A stretch of DNA of 64,000 bases. Origin: JALQTD01 sp036825655 (GTDB lineage: Bacteria > Bacteroidota > Bacteroidia > Flavobacteriales_D > Sanyastnellaceae). Below are positions 41,593 through 50,397 of the stretch, piece after piece (positions within the stretch are counted from its first letter, which is position 1; every line of letters starts with the position of its first letter). The notes beneath the pieces are model-generated. The model had not been told where the DNA came from. It searched no databases and saw only the letters and a list, made by a program, of their open reading frames with translations. The stretch is from NCBI GenBank assembly GCA_036825655.1, contig DAISXU010000001.1:1-64000 (forward strand). Reading direction: 5' to 3'. The translations under genes and the position numbers were made by a program.

Positions 41593-42465
41593 ATGAATAA
41601 CACCCGCGCGCTTCTCGTCGTCATTGCTGCATTGGCTTTGATTTGCGGCTACCTCGCTGTTCAAGTGGTAAACCAAACGGATGCCATTGAAACAATCGAA
41701 GAGTCCAATTCCAATCTGGAATTGGAAAAGGAGACCCTCCTGTTTGATCTAGAAAAAATGAGGTTCTCTTATGACACCCTCAAAACAGAGAATTCCATGA
41801 TGATCTCTGAGATCGCTGATCAAAGGGCCCAGATCGATGAACTCATGTCGCGCGTCAAGAACAGCAACTGGTCCTTATCCAAGGCGCGCAAGGAGGCGGA
41901 AACGCTGCGCACCATCATGCAAGGCTATGTGGCTACAATCGACTCCCTCAACCAGCTGAACGTGGCGCTGATTCGAGAAAACGAGCAAATGCGGGGCCAG
42001 GTCGAAAACGTAGAGAAGCGCAACCGAGACTTGCGCGAACGGCAGGACAACATGGAGGAAATCATATCCACAGGACAAGTGCTTCAGGCAGCGGAAATCC
42101 AAGCCGTTGGCCTGCGCATCCTAGGCAGTGGAAAACAGCGTGAAACCACACGGGCCTCAAGAACAGACATGATTCGGTTGTGTTTCACCTTGCTTGAAAA
42201 CCGCATTGCAGAACCAGGGAATAAAACCCTGCACTTGCAAGTTTTGTCCAGTGACGGAGCGGTCCTTCAGCCAGGAACCGGGATTGCCCCAAACACCCCG
42301 AGCGGGACTCCAGTCAGCGCAACGCGCATCATCGACTACGCCAAGGAACGACTGGATGCCTGCATCTTTTTTACACCGCCGGCCCAGTTAATGGAAGGTG
42401 TGTACCTGTTGCGCTTGCTCGAAGGAGACCAAATCATCGGCGAAGCGGACATTGAACTTAACTGA
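41593..42465 (+). CDS. Membrane-anchored coiled-coil protein, conserved in Bacteroidota
   Basis: 290 residues. One N-terminal membrane helix (about residues 5-24), a long coiled coil (30-165, with heptads from ESNSNLELEKETLLF to NRDLRERQDNMEE), and a C-terminal globular region with RLCFTLLENRIAEPGNK, LHLQVLSSDGAVL and GVYLLRLLEGDQIIG. The family is familiar as uncharacterised Bacteroidota proteins; the C-terminal region looks like a small beta domain. Likely an envelope scaffold. ATG at 41593 used; an in-frame TTG at 41584 is possible. It faces a minus-strand gene ending 2 bases later. Confidence 0.6.
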   Translation: MNNTRALLVVIAALALICGYLAVQVVNQTDAIETIEESNSNLELEKETLLFDLEKMRFSYDTLKTENSMMISEIADQRAQIDELMSRVKNSNWSLSKARKEAETLRTIMQGYVATIDSLNQLNVALIRENEQMRGQVENVEKRNRDLRERQDNMEEIISTGQVLQAAEIQAVGLRILGSGKQRETTRASRTDMIRLCFTLLENRIAEPGNKTLHLQVLSSDGAVLQPGTGIAPNTPSGTPVSATRIIDYAKERLDACIFFTPPAQLMEGVYLLRLLEGDQIIGEADIELN

Positions 42466-42466
42466 T

Positions 42467-43315
42467 TCACCCAAATCGGTACCCCAAGGCAAAGGCACGT
42501 TCACTGAATCCAATGGACTGACGTGCGCCAGAATCGTTACCAGCTCCTTGCAACCGAATCCAAGGAAGGTGCACACCGCCTGATTGAGCGGTCACTTGAA
42601 AAAACAGCTTAGGACCAGCGTTGAAACGCGCACCCACTAAGGCGCTAGCTCCATACCCCGAGATGTGCTGACCGTTTTTCGTGCGTTCGTTGGCCCACCT
42701 AAAATCGGTGCTGCACACAACAAGCCCGGCGCTGAGGGTGGCAAGGGACTCGATGGAACTTCCAGGAAAACGTTCTGTTTGCCAAAGCGTCGCCGTCCTT
42801 TCCAGCCCCACTCGCACGAAATTCATGCCATCGCTGTGTTCGTAATTGAATCCTTTGCCCCACCAAATTGGATCTCCATTCAATTCCATTGCCTCACCAG
42901 CGGGTAAGTCCGTGTAGGAATTGGCCTCCAAGTTTGTCAGCGCAAGGTCCCCCGCGGCTGCCTGGCCTGTCACTGTCAACCATTGATCCGTGAGTTTGTA
43001 CTTCATGTGATCCCAGCCGATGCTCAGCGCTGTTTGATCCAAAATCTTTCGAGCAACCCTCACGTTGAACTGGGGAATGGTGAACAGGCTGGGATTGAGG
43101 TAAACTTTCGCTTGAAAACGCTCCGGCATATCTGAGGCAGCGGCTTGTTCAAAGACCAAATCAAACGCACCATGTGGTCCTTCACCCCACACGTGAAGAT
43201 CGGATTTCAAGTAACTCGACCTGTTGTATCCCCAGGATAAATACCAATTGGGGGCCTCTTGGGCTTGCGCCGAACTCATCATGCCACAAACGACCCAAAA
43301 CACCCGACTACACAT
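42467..43315 (-). CDS. Predicted outer-membrane protein, Bacteroidota-specific
   Basis: A 282-residue secreted protein with a signal peptide (to about SAQAQ) and many alternating aromatic/glycine strands, e.g. WYLSWGYNRS, IGWDHMKYKL, ALGYRFG at the C-terminus ending in a hydrophobic residue, as in outer-membrane barrels. The WYLSWGYNR and DHMKY motifs match an uncharacterised Bacteroidota family I recall by pattern only. Start at the ATG 43315. A role in outer-membrane transport or structure is inference. YraN gene starts 61 bases away on the other strand. Confidence 0.6.
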   Translation of the reverse strand: MCSRVFWVVCGMMSSAQAQEAPNWYLSWGYNRSSYLKSDLHVWGEGPHGAFDLVFEQAAASDMPERFQAKVYLNPSLFTIPQFNVRVARKILDQTALSIGWDHMKYKLTDQWLTVTGQAAAGDLALTNLEANSYTDLPAGEAMELNGDPIWWGKGFNYEHSDGMNFVRVGLERTATLWQTERFPGSSIESLATLSAGLVVCSTDFRWANERTKNGQHISGYGASALVGARFNAGPKLFFQVTAQSGGVHLPWIRLQGAGNDSGARQSIGFSERAFALGYRFG

Positions 43316-43376
43316 TTTCCTCCTGCGTCCATGCAACATGGGCGCAAGTTACAAGGGATGCTGCTTCATTCGCACC

Positions 43377-43811
43377 ATGAAACAAGGGAAGGAAGTGCCC
43401 CCCTCCAGCAAGCCGGGAGAGTTGGGGAAATGGGGGGAAGCGCTGGCGGCTCGGTACTTGGTGGCAGGCGGATACCAGGTCATCGAACGGAATTGGCGTG
43501 CAGGAAGGGCGGAAGTCGATTTAATAGCGGCTCATCGGCACGAAATGGTATTCATTGAAGTGAAATTGCGCGCTTTCAATGGGCCCACCTCTGGGCTGGA
43601 TGCAGTCACTCCAGCGAAGCAGAAACGACTGATTCAAGCGGCTCACAGGTTTTTATGTACGCGCGTTCGCACCAGGTCTCCAGCGAGGTTTGATGTGATC
43701 TGCATCCGACACGGGCCCACGGGTTGGAGATTGGACCATTGGGTCGATGCTTTTCTGCCCCTTCCGTCCGCTCGAACTTGGCCGTCTCCTAAGTTAAAAC
43801 CCATGCGCTAA
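43377..43811 (+). CDS. YraN/UPF0102 endonuclease-like protein
   Basis: 144 residues with the UPF0102 core: GKWGEALAARYL near the N-terminus, a YQVIERNWR motif, AEVDLIA and FIEVKLR, which form a restriction-endonuclease-like active site (Glu, Asp, Glu, Lys). The last third holds PAKQKRLIQAA. Often next to DNA or protein secretion genes; the function is not settled in most bacteria. Start is the ATG at 43377; the longer open frame upstream overlaps the divergent gene. Confidence 0.85.
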   Translation: MKQGKEVPPSSKPGELGKWGEALAARYLVAGGYQVIERNWRAGRAEVDLIAAHRHEMVFIEVKLRAFNGPTSGLDAVTPAKQKRLIQAAHRFLCTRVRTRSPARFDVICIRHGPTGWRLDHWVDAFLPLPSARTWPSPKLKPMR

Positions 43812-43815
43812 CGGC

Positions 43816-43823
43816 TATCTTTG
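43816..43823 (+). promoter_or_regulatory. Candidate -7 element (TAnnTTTG) upstream of the pseudouridine synthase gene
   Basis: TATCTTTG is an exact match and lies 7 bases before the start codon at 43831, so any transcript from it would be almost leaderless. No TTG is at the usual -33 distance, so this is weak. Confidence 0.3.
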
Positions 43824-43830
43824 CTGACAA

Positions 43831-44700
43831 ATGAAGCAACCCACATCATCAGGAGGACGAGGCCGTGGAGGCGGTAAACCATCTGGAAAAGGAAGGTCCA
43901 CCGTGAAAACTACCCGTACCGGTAAACCACGTCCGAAGCCGGCACGTGGTCGCAGTGCGGCAAGCAGCAAGCCCACCGTTCCCAACACCAACGGGCCCAT
44001 CCGCTTGAATCGGTATTTGGCCTTGTCAGGGGTTTGTACCCGAAGAGAAGCGGACGTGCTGATTGAATCCGGTGCTGTGCAAGTGAATGGTGAAGTGGTC
44101 GTTGCAATGGGCCATAAAGTGAGCAAAAGTGACGTGGTCAATGTTGGGGGAAACCGCATCAAACCAGAAACCAAGCGCTATGTGATCCTCAACAAACCGA
44201 AGGGCTTTAGCGCGACTTCTGAAGACCCCCGAGGCCGCAGGACTGTCATGGACCTCATCCGGAAAACCTACCGGGAAGGGGTCTTTCCGGTGGGAAAAAT
44301 GGAGCGGGAAGCAACGGGGTTGTTGTTGCTCACCAATGACACGACCGTTGCGGACCGCTTGGGCCATCCCCGCCATGGAGTGCGGCAAATTTTTCAACTC
44401 TCTCTAGCAGAACGAGTCAACGGAACGCACCTCGAAAAGATGCTGGAAGGCTTCGTGTTGGATGAGGGATTTGTTAAGGTGAAAGAAGTCTCCGTTCTCG
44501 ATGAAGACCGAAAACAAATCGGCCTGGAAATCAACTCCAATCGCAGCCGCATTGCGCGCCGCATTTTTGAGCATTTTGGCTACCGGGTAACGAAAGTCGA
44601 CCGGGTGGTTTTAGGGCACCTCACAAAAAAAGACCTCCCGCGCGGACACTTCCGGGAGCTCACAGAATCTGAGTTAAACGTATTATGGATGTCGCTGTAA
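43831..44700 (+). CDS. RluB/RsuA-family pseudouridine synthase with altered catalytic motif
   Basis: Pseudouridine synthase-like protein of 289 residues. A basic Gly/Lys/Arg-rich tail fills residues 1-50, an S4 RNA-binding domain follows (IRLNRYLALSGVCTRREAD and GAVQVNGEVV), then the synthase domain (KPKGFSATSEDP, ATGLLLLTND). The family's catalytic Asp lies in GRLD; here that site reads G155-K-M-E158, so the nucleophile is Glu. All other motifs look normal. Known members modify 23S or 16S rRNA; this one may be inactive or act differently. It overlaps the next gene by 16 bases. Confidence 0.87.
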   Translation: MKQPTSSGGRGRGGGKPSGKGRSTVKTTRTGKPRPKPARGRSAASSKPTVPNTNGPIRLNRYLALSGVCTRREADVLIESGAVQVNGEVVVAMGHKVSKSDVVNVGGNRIKPETKRYVILNKPKGFSATSEDPRGRRTVMDLIRKTYREGVFPVGKMEREATGLLLLTNDTTVADRLGHPRHGVRQIFQLSLAERVNGTHLEKMLEGFVLDEGFVKVKEVSVLDEDRKQIGLEINSNRSRIARRIFEHFGYRVTKVDRVVLGHLTKKDLPRGHFRELTESELNVLWMSL

Positions 44701-45446
44701 ATTCTTCCGGTCTATCCAACGCATTGGTCATCATTCCAACCTACAACGAACGAGAGAATATCGTTCGCATGTTGGAGGTTGTCATGGCGCTTGACCCGGC
44801 GTTTGATGTATTGATTGTGGACGATGGTTCACCTGATGGGACAGCGCAACTGGCCAAAGAGGTACAAAACCAATTCGAAGGCCGAATTCACTTGTTGGAA
44901 CGAAGTGGCAAGCTCGGGCTCGGCACGGCCTACATTGCTGGTTTCCGGTGGGCGCTCGAACAGGATTACAGCTACATTTTCGAAATGGACTGTGATTTCT
45001 CCCACAACCCCAACGATTTGATTCGATTGAAATCTGCTTGTGAAGGAGGGGCGGGAGTTGCAGTGGGATCCCGCTATGTAAAAGGCGGAAAGGTGGACAA
45101 CTGGCCCTGGGGGAGGGTGTTGATGAGTTATTTCGCTTCGATTTACGTCAACTCCATTCTTTGGTTGGGTGTACACGACAGCACAGCTGGATACAAATGT
45201 TACCGGCGAGAAGTGCTCGCTAAAATCGATTTGAATCGAATCCGCTTCATTGGATATGCCTTTCAAATTGAAATGAAATACAATGCGCGACAGCTGGGGT
45301 TCAAGATCGTTGAAGTACCCATCACTTTCATTGATCGGCAATTTGGTACCAGCAAAATGAGCATGGGGATATTCAAAGAGGCTTTTTTAGGCGTCTTGCA
45401 AATGCGGTTTCGACGAGTCCAACCATCACCCAACAATCCATCTTAA
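44685..45446 (+). CDS. Polyprenol monophosphomannose synthase-like glycosyltransferase (GT2)
   Basis: A 253-residue GT2 enzyme of the dolichol/polyprenol-phosphate mannose synthase type: IIPTYNERENI, VDDGSPDGT, LGLGTAYIAGF, and EMDCDFSHNP near residue 102, the DxD region. HDSTAGYKCYRREVL and RFIGYAFQIEMKY are typical of DPM1-like proteins. It probably transfers mannose or glucose to a lipid carrier for envelope glycan assembly. It overlaps the pseudouridine synthase gene by 16 bp and the dihydroorotase by one base (TAATG). Donor sugar unknown. Confidence 0.9.
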   Translation: MDVAVNSSGLSNALVIIPTYNERENIVRMLEVVMALDPAFDVLIVDDGSPDGTAQLAKEVQNQFEGRIHLLERSGKLGLGTAYIAGFRWALEQDYSYIFEMDCDFSHNPNDLIRLKSACEGGAGVAVGSRYVKGGKVDNWPWGRVLMSYFASIYVNSILWLGVHDSTAGYKCYRREVLAKIDLNRIRFIGYAFQIEMKYNARQLGFKIVEVPITFIDRQFGTSKMSMGIFKEAFLGVLQMRFRRVQPSPNNPS

Positions 45447-46792
45447 TGCGGACCCTATTTAAGCAAGCTCTGGTAGTGAATGAGGGCGCAGTAAAGGAGG
45501 CAGATGTCCTGGTCAATGGTGCGGTGATCGAAGCAGTGGGCTCGGACCTGAGCAAACAAAGTGAAAGAGCCCAAGTCATTTCTGCGAAAGGGAAGTGGCT
45601 GCTGCCTGGAGCCATCGACGATCAGGTGCATTTTCGGGAACCAGGCCTGACTCACAAAGCAGAAATATCTACCGAGTCGGCGGCGGCAGCGGCTGGAGGG
45701 ATTACATCCTTCATGGAAATGCCTAACACGGTACCCCAGGCTCTGACCCAACAATTACTTTCAGACAAATACGAACGGGCTGCTGAAGCGAGTGCCGTCA
45801 ACTACAGCTTCTTCATGGGAGCATCGAATGAGAACATGGAAGAGGTGTTGAAGACCGACCCTCAACGCGTCTGTGGTGTTAAGGTTTTCATGGGATCTTC
45901 AACGGGGAACATGCTCGTAGATAGCCGAAAGGTGTTGGAGGGGATTTTCAAAGAAAGTCCGACGTTAGTCGCGACCCATTGCGAGGACGAAGCCACCATT
46001 CGTGCAAATTTAGCTTGGGCCCAAAAGCAATTTGGGGAGAACGTGCCGATGTCCCAACACCCCATCATTCGGAGCGAAGAAGCTTGCTATAAAAGCTCAT
46101 CCCTCGCTGCTGAACTCGCCGCAAAGCACAACACCCAGTTGCACATATTGCACATATCCACTGCCAAGGAATTGTCCTTGTTTCGGAATGACTTGCCTTT
46201 AGAAGAAAAACGAATCACTGCGGAAGCCTGCGTCCACCACCTGTGGTTTACGGATGCCGATTACGAGCAGAAAGGATCGTTCATCAAGTGGAATCCAGCG
46301 GTGAAGCAGGCCGCTGATCGGGAGGCCCTTCGCGCGGCGTTGCTGGACAACACAATCGATGTTGTTGCCACTGACCATGCTCCGCATACACTCGAAGAAA
46401 AAAATCAAGGATACTTCAAGGCTCCGTCTGGCGGACCGTTGGTGCAACACGCCCTGCTCGCTATGTTGGAAATGGTACGCGAAGGTTGGATTGGTGTTGA
46501 GCGCGTAGTGGAACTCATGGCACATCGCCCTTCGAGGCTGTTTCGCATCCCCAACCGAGGATACATACGGCCGGGGTATGCGGCTGATTTGGTTTTAGTC
46601 GATCCGCAAGCACAAACCCAAGTGACGCGTGCGGGGCTGCTTTATAAATGCGGATGGTCACCGTTTGAAGGGACCCAATTCAACAGCAAAATCGAGGGAA
46701 CATGGGTCAATGGAGTCCATGTTTGGGATGGGCAGCGAATCCTCACCCACGACGGTGCACATGCCGGCGAACGATTGGCCTTCAACCGATGA
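45446..46792 (+). CDS. pyrC: Dihydroorotase, Bacteroidota type
   Basis: Amidohydrolase that closes carbamoyl aspartate to dihydroorotate in pyrimidine synthesis. Motifs: GAIDDQVHFREPG, GVKVFMGSSTGNM (with the carbamylated Lys), ATHCED, LHILHIST, and VVATDHAPHT. The first motif has QVH where most dihydroorotases have HVH; I recall this as usual for the Bacteroidota form, not a local defect. 448 aa. It sits between the GT2 gene and the DUF4296 lipoprotein gene, with 1- and 4-base overlaps. Confidence 0.93.
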   Translation: MRTLFKQALVVNEGAVKEADVLVNGAVIEAVGSDLSKQSERAQVISAKGKWLLPGAIDDQVHFREPGLTHKAEISTESAAAAAGGITSFMEMPNTVPQALTQQLLSDKYERAAEASAVNYSFFMGASNENMEEVLKTDPQRVCGVKVFMGSSTGNMLVDSRKVLEGIFKESPTLVATHCEDEATIRANLAWAQKQFGENVPMSQHPIIRSEEACYKSSSLAAELAAKHNTQLHILHISTAKELSLFRNDLPLEEKRITAEACVHHLWFTDADYEQKGSFIKWNPAVKQAADREALRAALLDNTIDVVATDHAPHTLEEKNQGYFKAPSGGPLVQHALLAMLEMVREGWIGVERVVELMAHRPSRLFRIPNRGYIRPGYAADLVLVDPQAQTQVTRAGLLYKCGWSPFEGTQFNSKIEGTWVNGVHVWDGQRILTHDGAHAGERLAFNR

Positions 46793-47160
46793 AACCCTGG
46801 CTTCAGGTATGGGGAATTGCGGTGATTTTAGGGTGCGGATCGCCAACTGAAGCACCGCCAACGGGTGTGCTGGATGAGCAAGCATTCGTGGACATCATGA
46901 CGGAAATTCAGCTGCTCGAAGGCAGTTCCAAAAAGCGACTGCACCGCGAGGACGATGAGGAGGCCATTTACCGCGGTCAGTACCTGGCTATTTTCGAGGC
47001 CTATGGAATCAGCGAGGAAACATTCAGAATAAGCCACGCCTGGTGGTTTGATCACCCAGAAATGTTACCGGGTGTGTACGATCAAATCGTCGAACAGCTC
47101 AACGAATGGGAGCGGGAATGGGGCGCACTTGAACATCAAACTTCCCGGTCGAGGCAGTAA
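46789..47160 (+). CDS. DUF4296-like lipoprotein
   Basis: A 123-residue lipoprotein (lipobox VILGC near residue 16) followed by an all-helical domain with the DUF4296-like motif FVDIMTEIQLLEG and YRGQYLAIFEAYGISEETF. The family is common in Bacteroidota and usually sits beside a dihydroorotase and a GT2 gene, as here. Function unknown; probably a periplasmic or outer-membrane-attached protein. ATG at 46789 overlaps pyrC by 4 bases; the 3' end overlaps the convergent SDR gene by 25 bases. Confidence 0.85.
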   Translation: MKPWLQVWGIAVILGCGSPTEAPPTGVLDEQAFVDIMTEIQLLEGSSKKRLHREDDEEAIYRGQYLAIFEAYGISEETFRISHAWWFDHPEMLPGVYDQIVEQLNEWEREWGALEHQTSRSRQ

Positions 47161-48158
47161 TGAGATGTGGCGATGCGAACGGTTTCGTCCAATGGTGTGA
47201 ATTGCCACCCCTCCTTTCCGGTCAATTGTAGCCACTTTTCTGCACTGTAGTGGTGGTTTTTGCGCGATGTGCGCAGGGCCTCTTTGGTGACAAAGGCCGG
47301 TTTCCCTGTGACCATCTCCCAGAAACGTGCCACCCTCCAAGCGATTTCTCCAACCCATTTTCTGACCGGCCATTGGGGGTGATTCACACCCAGGTGATCA
47401 GCCATCGAGCACAGCACTTCATGGTAACTCGCATGAAAACCACACAGCACAAATCGCTCCCCAAAACACGCCTCTTGGGTAACCCTCCAAGCTGCGCGGG
47501 CCACGTCTTGGGCAGCAACAAAACCGTTGCTTCCAGGTGGGTAAAATCTCAGGCTCTTGGCCACCTGGGTGAGCAGCGCGGCACTGCTTCGTGAATAATC
47601 CCCGGGTCCGATGACAATGACCGGATTCAGGGCCACTACCCGCAAACCCTCCTCTTGACCGCGCCACATCTCCAACTCCGCGAGGTATTTGCTTTTCGCA
47701 TAGGCAGAAACGTCTGGGCCATCTTCGAAAACAGAATCTTCAGTCACTTCCGGCTCATCTGGTTTTCTACCCAAAGCAGCAACCGATGAAATGTAAATCA
47801 AGTCCTTAACGCCCACCGCAAGCATGGCGTTGACCACGTTGGCAGTGCCTTCTCGGTTGACTTCCATCATTTGGGCTTCATCACGCCGATTGAACGATAC
47901 AACCGCAGCCGCATGGATCACACGTTCAGCCCCTGCAAAGGCCTCCTCTAGCGAAATGCCATCTGTGATGTCGCCCACGGCCCATTCGATCCGCTCAAAA
48001 GCATCCACATCATCGGGCATTGACCAACGCAAAAAATCCCTCAACCGCCTGCGGTCAGCTTGGGGCCTGGCCAGCAAGCGAACAGGTTCCCCAACTGACA
48101 GCCACTCCCGTACCAAATGCATGCCAATGGACCCCGTTCCTCCCGTAATCACGTTCAT
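47136..48158 (-). CDS. NAD-dependent epimerase/dehydratase family protein
   Basis: Short-chain dehydrogenase-type NAD(P) enzyme of 340 aa. The Rossmann motif TGGTGSIG is at residues 5-12, and the catalytic YAKSK tail is in SAYAKSKYLAELE near residue 155. Its closest pattern is the atypical extended SDR class that acts on sugar nucleotides or flavonol-like ketones, but the substrate cannot be named. ATG at 48158 begins directly before the Rossmann strand. It is divergent from uvrC (50 bp) and convergent with the lipoprotein. Confidence 0.85.
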   Translation of the reverse strand: MNVITGGTGSIGMHLVREWLSVGEPVRLLARPQADRRRLRDFLRWSMPDDVDAFERIEWAVGDITDGISLEEAFAGAERVIHAAAVVSFNRRDEAQMMEVNREGTANVVNAMLAVGVKDLIYISSVAALGRKPDEPEVTEDSVFEDGPDVSAYAKSKYLAELEMWRGQEEGLRVVALNPVIVIGPGDYSRSSAALLTQVAKSLRFYPPGSNGFVAAQDVARAAWRVTQEACFGERFVLCGFHASYHEVLCSMADHLGVNHPQWPVRKWVGEIAWRVARFWEMVTGKPAFVTKEALRTSRKNHHYSAEKWLQLTGKEGWQFTPLDETVRIATSHYCLDREV

Positions 48159-48208
48159 GCCACTAAGGTAATCCCGCATTAGCGAAGTATTTTGTGCCGC
48201 GTAACGCC

Positions 48209-50005
48209 ATGAAGAAAACCGAGCACATCCAAGGCATCCTCAATCGAATTCCGCTTCTTCCTGGCGTTTATCAGCATTTCGATGCCACGGGCCGGCTTCT
48301 CTATGTTGGCAAAGCGAAAGAGCTAAAAAAACGTGTGGCCAGCTATTTTACAAAACAGGCCTTTGATCATGGAAAAACCCGGCTTTTGGTTTCCAAAATT
48401 GCTGACATCAAATGGCTCGTAACCCCAACTGAAGCGGATGCCTTGCTGCTTGAAAACAGCCTGATCAAGGAGCACAAGCCCTTTTATAACATCCAATTGA
48501 AAGACGATAAAACGTACCCGTACATCGTCATCAAAAAAGAGCCATTCCCACGGGTTTTTGCTACACGCAATGTTCTGCGGGATGGAAGCGAATATTTTGG
48601 TCCTTACCCCAGTGCAAAATCCATGCATGTTGTGCTGGAGTTGTGCCGAAAATTGTATCCCATTCGCACCTGCGCATTGGCGTTGACTTCCACCAATGTG
48701 CATGAAGGGAAGTTCAGGGAGTGCTTGGAGTTTCACATTGGAAATTGCCTAGCTCCATGCGTGGGCAGGCAACCTGAAGACGATTATGAAACCAGCGTTT
48801 CGGCCATCCGGCACATCCTTCGCGGTGATTTGCGATCGGTCGAACAATTGCTCAAAGAGCGCATCGAGGTGGCCGCCTCTGCATTTGCATTTGAAGAGGC
48901 TGCAGGTTTGAAGAGCCGATTGGATTTGGTCCAGAAATTCCAAGCGAAAAACACAGTAGTTCACCCGTCCATTCACGATGTCGAGGTGTTTACATTGGTC
49001 AGCGACAGCCGATCGAGCTATGTTAACTTCCTGAAAATCAACAATGGCTCCATTGTTCAAGGCCAAACAACAGAAGTACGTAAACGACTAGATGAAACCG
49101 ACGCGGAGGTGCTCGCTGCTGCGATTCCCCTGCTCCGAGATCGCTTCAATAGCCAATCCTCACTGGTCCTCACCCAACACGCGATTGAGCTTCCCGATGT
49201 CCAAATTCATGTGCCCCAAAGGGGAGATAAAAAGCGGCTCATTGAGCTCTCCGAGCGCAATGCCACTTACTTCATGCGGGATCGGCAAAAGCAGCTGGAA
49301 CAAATAGACCCAGAGGCATCAACACAACGTTTGCTAGAAACTGCAGCCTCGGACTTAAGGCTCACCGAGTTGCCACGGCACATTGAGTGCTTCGATAACT
49401 CCAACATCCAAGGTGCAAGCCCCGCATCCGCCTGCGTGGTCTTTAAAAACGGCAAGCCTGCGAAGTCTGATTACCGAAAATTCAACATCAAAACTGTTGT
49501 AGGCCCTGATGATTTTGCCTCCATGCGGGAGGTGGTTTACCGCAGGTACCAGCGGCTGCAATCACAGGGTGAGCCCTTCCCTCAATTGATCATCATTGAT
49601 GGGGGGAAAGGCCAACTTTCGCACGCCGTTGAAGCCCTCGAAGAGCTTGGGCTGATGGGGCAGATTGCCATCATTGGAATTGCGAAACGCCTCGAGGAAA
49701 TCTTTTTCCCAGGAGATTCAGTGCCCTTGTACATCGACAAGCGATCAACCACACTCAAGCTGATTCAACACCTCCGAAATGAAGCGCACCGCTTTTCCCT
49801 TTCGCATCACCGAGACCGCAGAAGCAAGGAAGCCCTGAAGTCTGTTTTGGACGAAATACCCGGCGTGGGGCCTGCAACGCGTCTGAAATTGCTCACGCAT
49901 TTTGGCAGTGCAGATGCCGTTAAACGGGCGAGTGAAGCGGAATTGAAGCACGTCGTCAACGGAAAAACGGCCCAGGCCATCCGCGCCCACTTCAGAGAGC
50001 ATTAA
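48209..50005 (+). CDS. uvrC: Excinuclease ABC subunit C
   Basis: Nuclease of nucleotide excision repair that cuts on both sides of a lesion. Domain order is normal: GIY-YIG N-terminal nuclease (PGVYQHFD, LLYVGKA), UVR domain that contacts UvrB (around FAFEEAAGLKSRLD), RNase H-like C-terminal nuclease (HIECFDNSNIQG, IIIDGGKGQL), and two helix-hairpin-helix motifs (DEIPGVGPATRLKLL). 598 aa. ATG 48209 is used; the frame can extend to GTG 48194. It ends with a 4-bp overlap with the convergent gene. Confidence 0.97.
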   Translation: MKKTEHIQGILNRIPLLPGVYQHFDATGRLLYVGKAKELKKRVASYFTKQAFDHGKTRLLVSKIADIKWLVTPTEADALLLENSLIKEHKPFYNIQLKDDKTYPYIVIKKEPFPRVFATRNVLRDGSEYFGPYPSAKSMHVVLELCRKLYPIRTCALALTSTNVHEGKFRECLEFHIGNCLAPCVGRQPEDDYETSVSAIRHILRGDLRSVEQLLKERIEVAASAFAFEEAAGLKSRLDLVQKFQAKNTVVHPSIHDVEVFTLVSDSRSSYVNFLKINNGSIVQGQTTEVRKRLDETDAEVLAAAIPLLRDRFNSQSSLVLTQHAIELPDVQIHVPQRGDKKRLIELSERNATYFMRDRQKQLEQIDPEASTQRLLETAASDLRLTELPRHIECFDNSNIQGASPASACVVFKNGKPAKSDYRKFNIKTVVGPDDFASMREVVYRRYQRLQSQGEPFPQLIIIDGGKGQLSHAVEALEELGLMGQIAIIGIAKRLEEIFFPGDSVPLYIDKRSTTLKLIQHLRNEAHRFSLSHHRDRRSKEALKSVLDEIPGVGPATRLKLLTHFGSADAVKRASEAELKHVVNGKTAQAIRAHFREH

Positions 50006-50397
50006 GGAAGAAAACGCGCTTTGGTCTTTGCGGTGGGAAGGAAACATGAACTTCCAAAAATGGACTTGCGACTTCTGCTGATCATTCCATAGAATGGATT
50101 CAGTAAAGCTGGCCAAATCAAGAGGAGAACCCCACTCATCAGCGGCTTCAAGTGCGGTGATAAGGCCCTGACCGCTTCCATTCGAACACGTGTTTTACCT
50201 GATTCTTGCAGCAGAACCACGGTAGCTAACGGTGGCGTGCGCAAACCCTCAGGAAGGTGGGCACCAGAAGTTGTTCCTTGCAGCGGCGCAAAACGAAGCG
50301 GAGAATCATCACGCAACCAACGCAGCACCCAAGCAACGGTATGGCTGCACAAACCGCAAGCCCCGTCATAAAACAAGACGGGTTCACTCAAGGCCAT
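50002..50397 (-). CDS. DCC-family thiol oxidoreductase-like protein (DUF393)
   Basis: 131 residues with the DCC-family start: VLFYDGACGLCSHTV, where the D-x-x-C-x-x-C is a thioredoxin-like pair. The rest is the normal DUF393 layout: RFAPLQG, a stretch with Val/Leu-rich strand, and a W/P-containing helix near the C-terminus. Family members are thought to be thiol-disulfide oxidoreductases; the partner is unknown. It overlaps the nitronate monooxygenase gene by 10 bases and is the last of six minus-strand genes. Confidence 0.85.
   Translation of the reverse strand: MALSEPVLFYDGACGLCSHTVAWVLRWLRDDSPLRFAPLQGTTSGAHLPEGLRTPPLATVVLLQESGKTRVRMEAVRALSPHLKPLMSGVLLLIWPALLNPFYGMISRSRKSIFGSSCFLPTAKTKARFLP

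Noticed and set aside
41213..41596. A third reading frame over the helicase tail
   Set aside because: Its product has no low-complexity or domain signature, whereas the 41029-41529 frame has the expected Arg/Gly/Gln-rich tail.
45446..46792. QVH in place of the HxH metal motif of dihydroorotase
   Set aside because: I recall this as the normal form in Bacteroidota dihydroorotases, and the other metal ligands are present, so it is not a defect.
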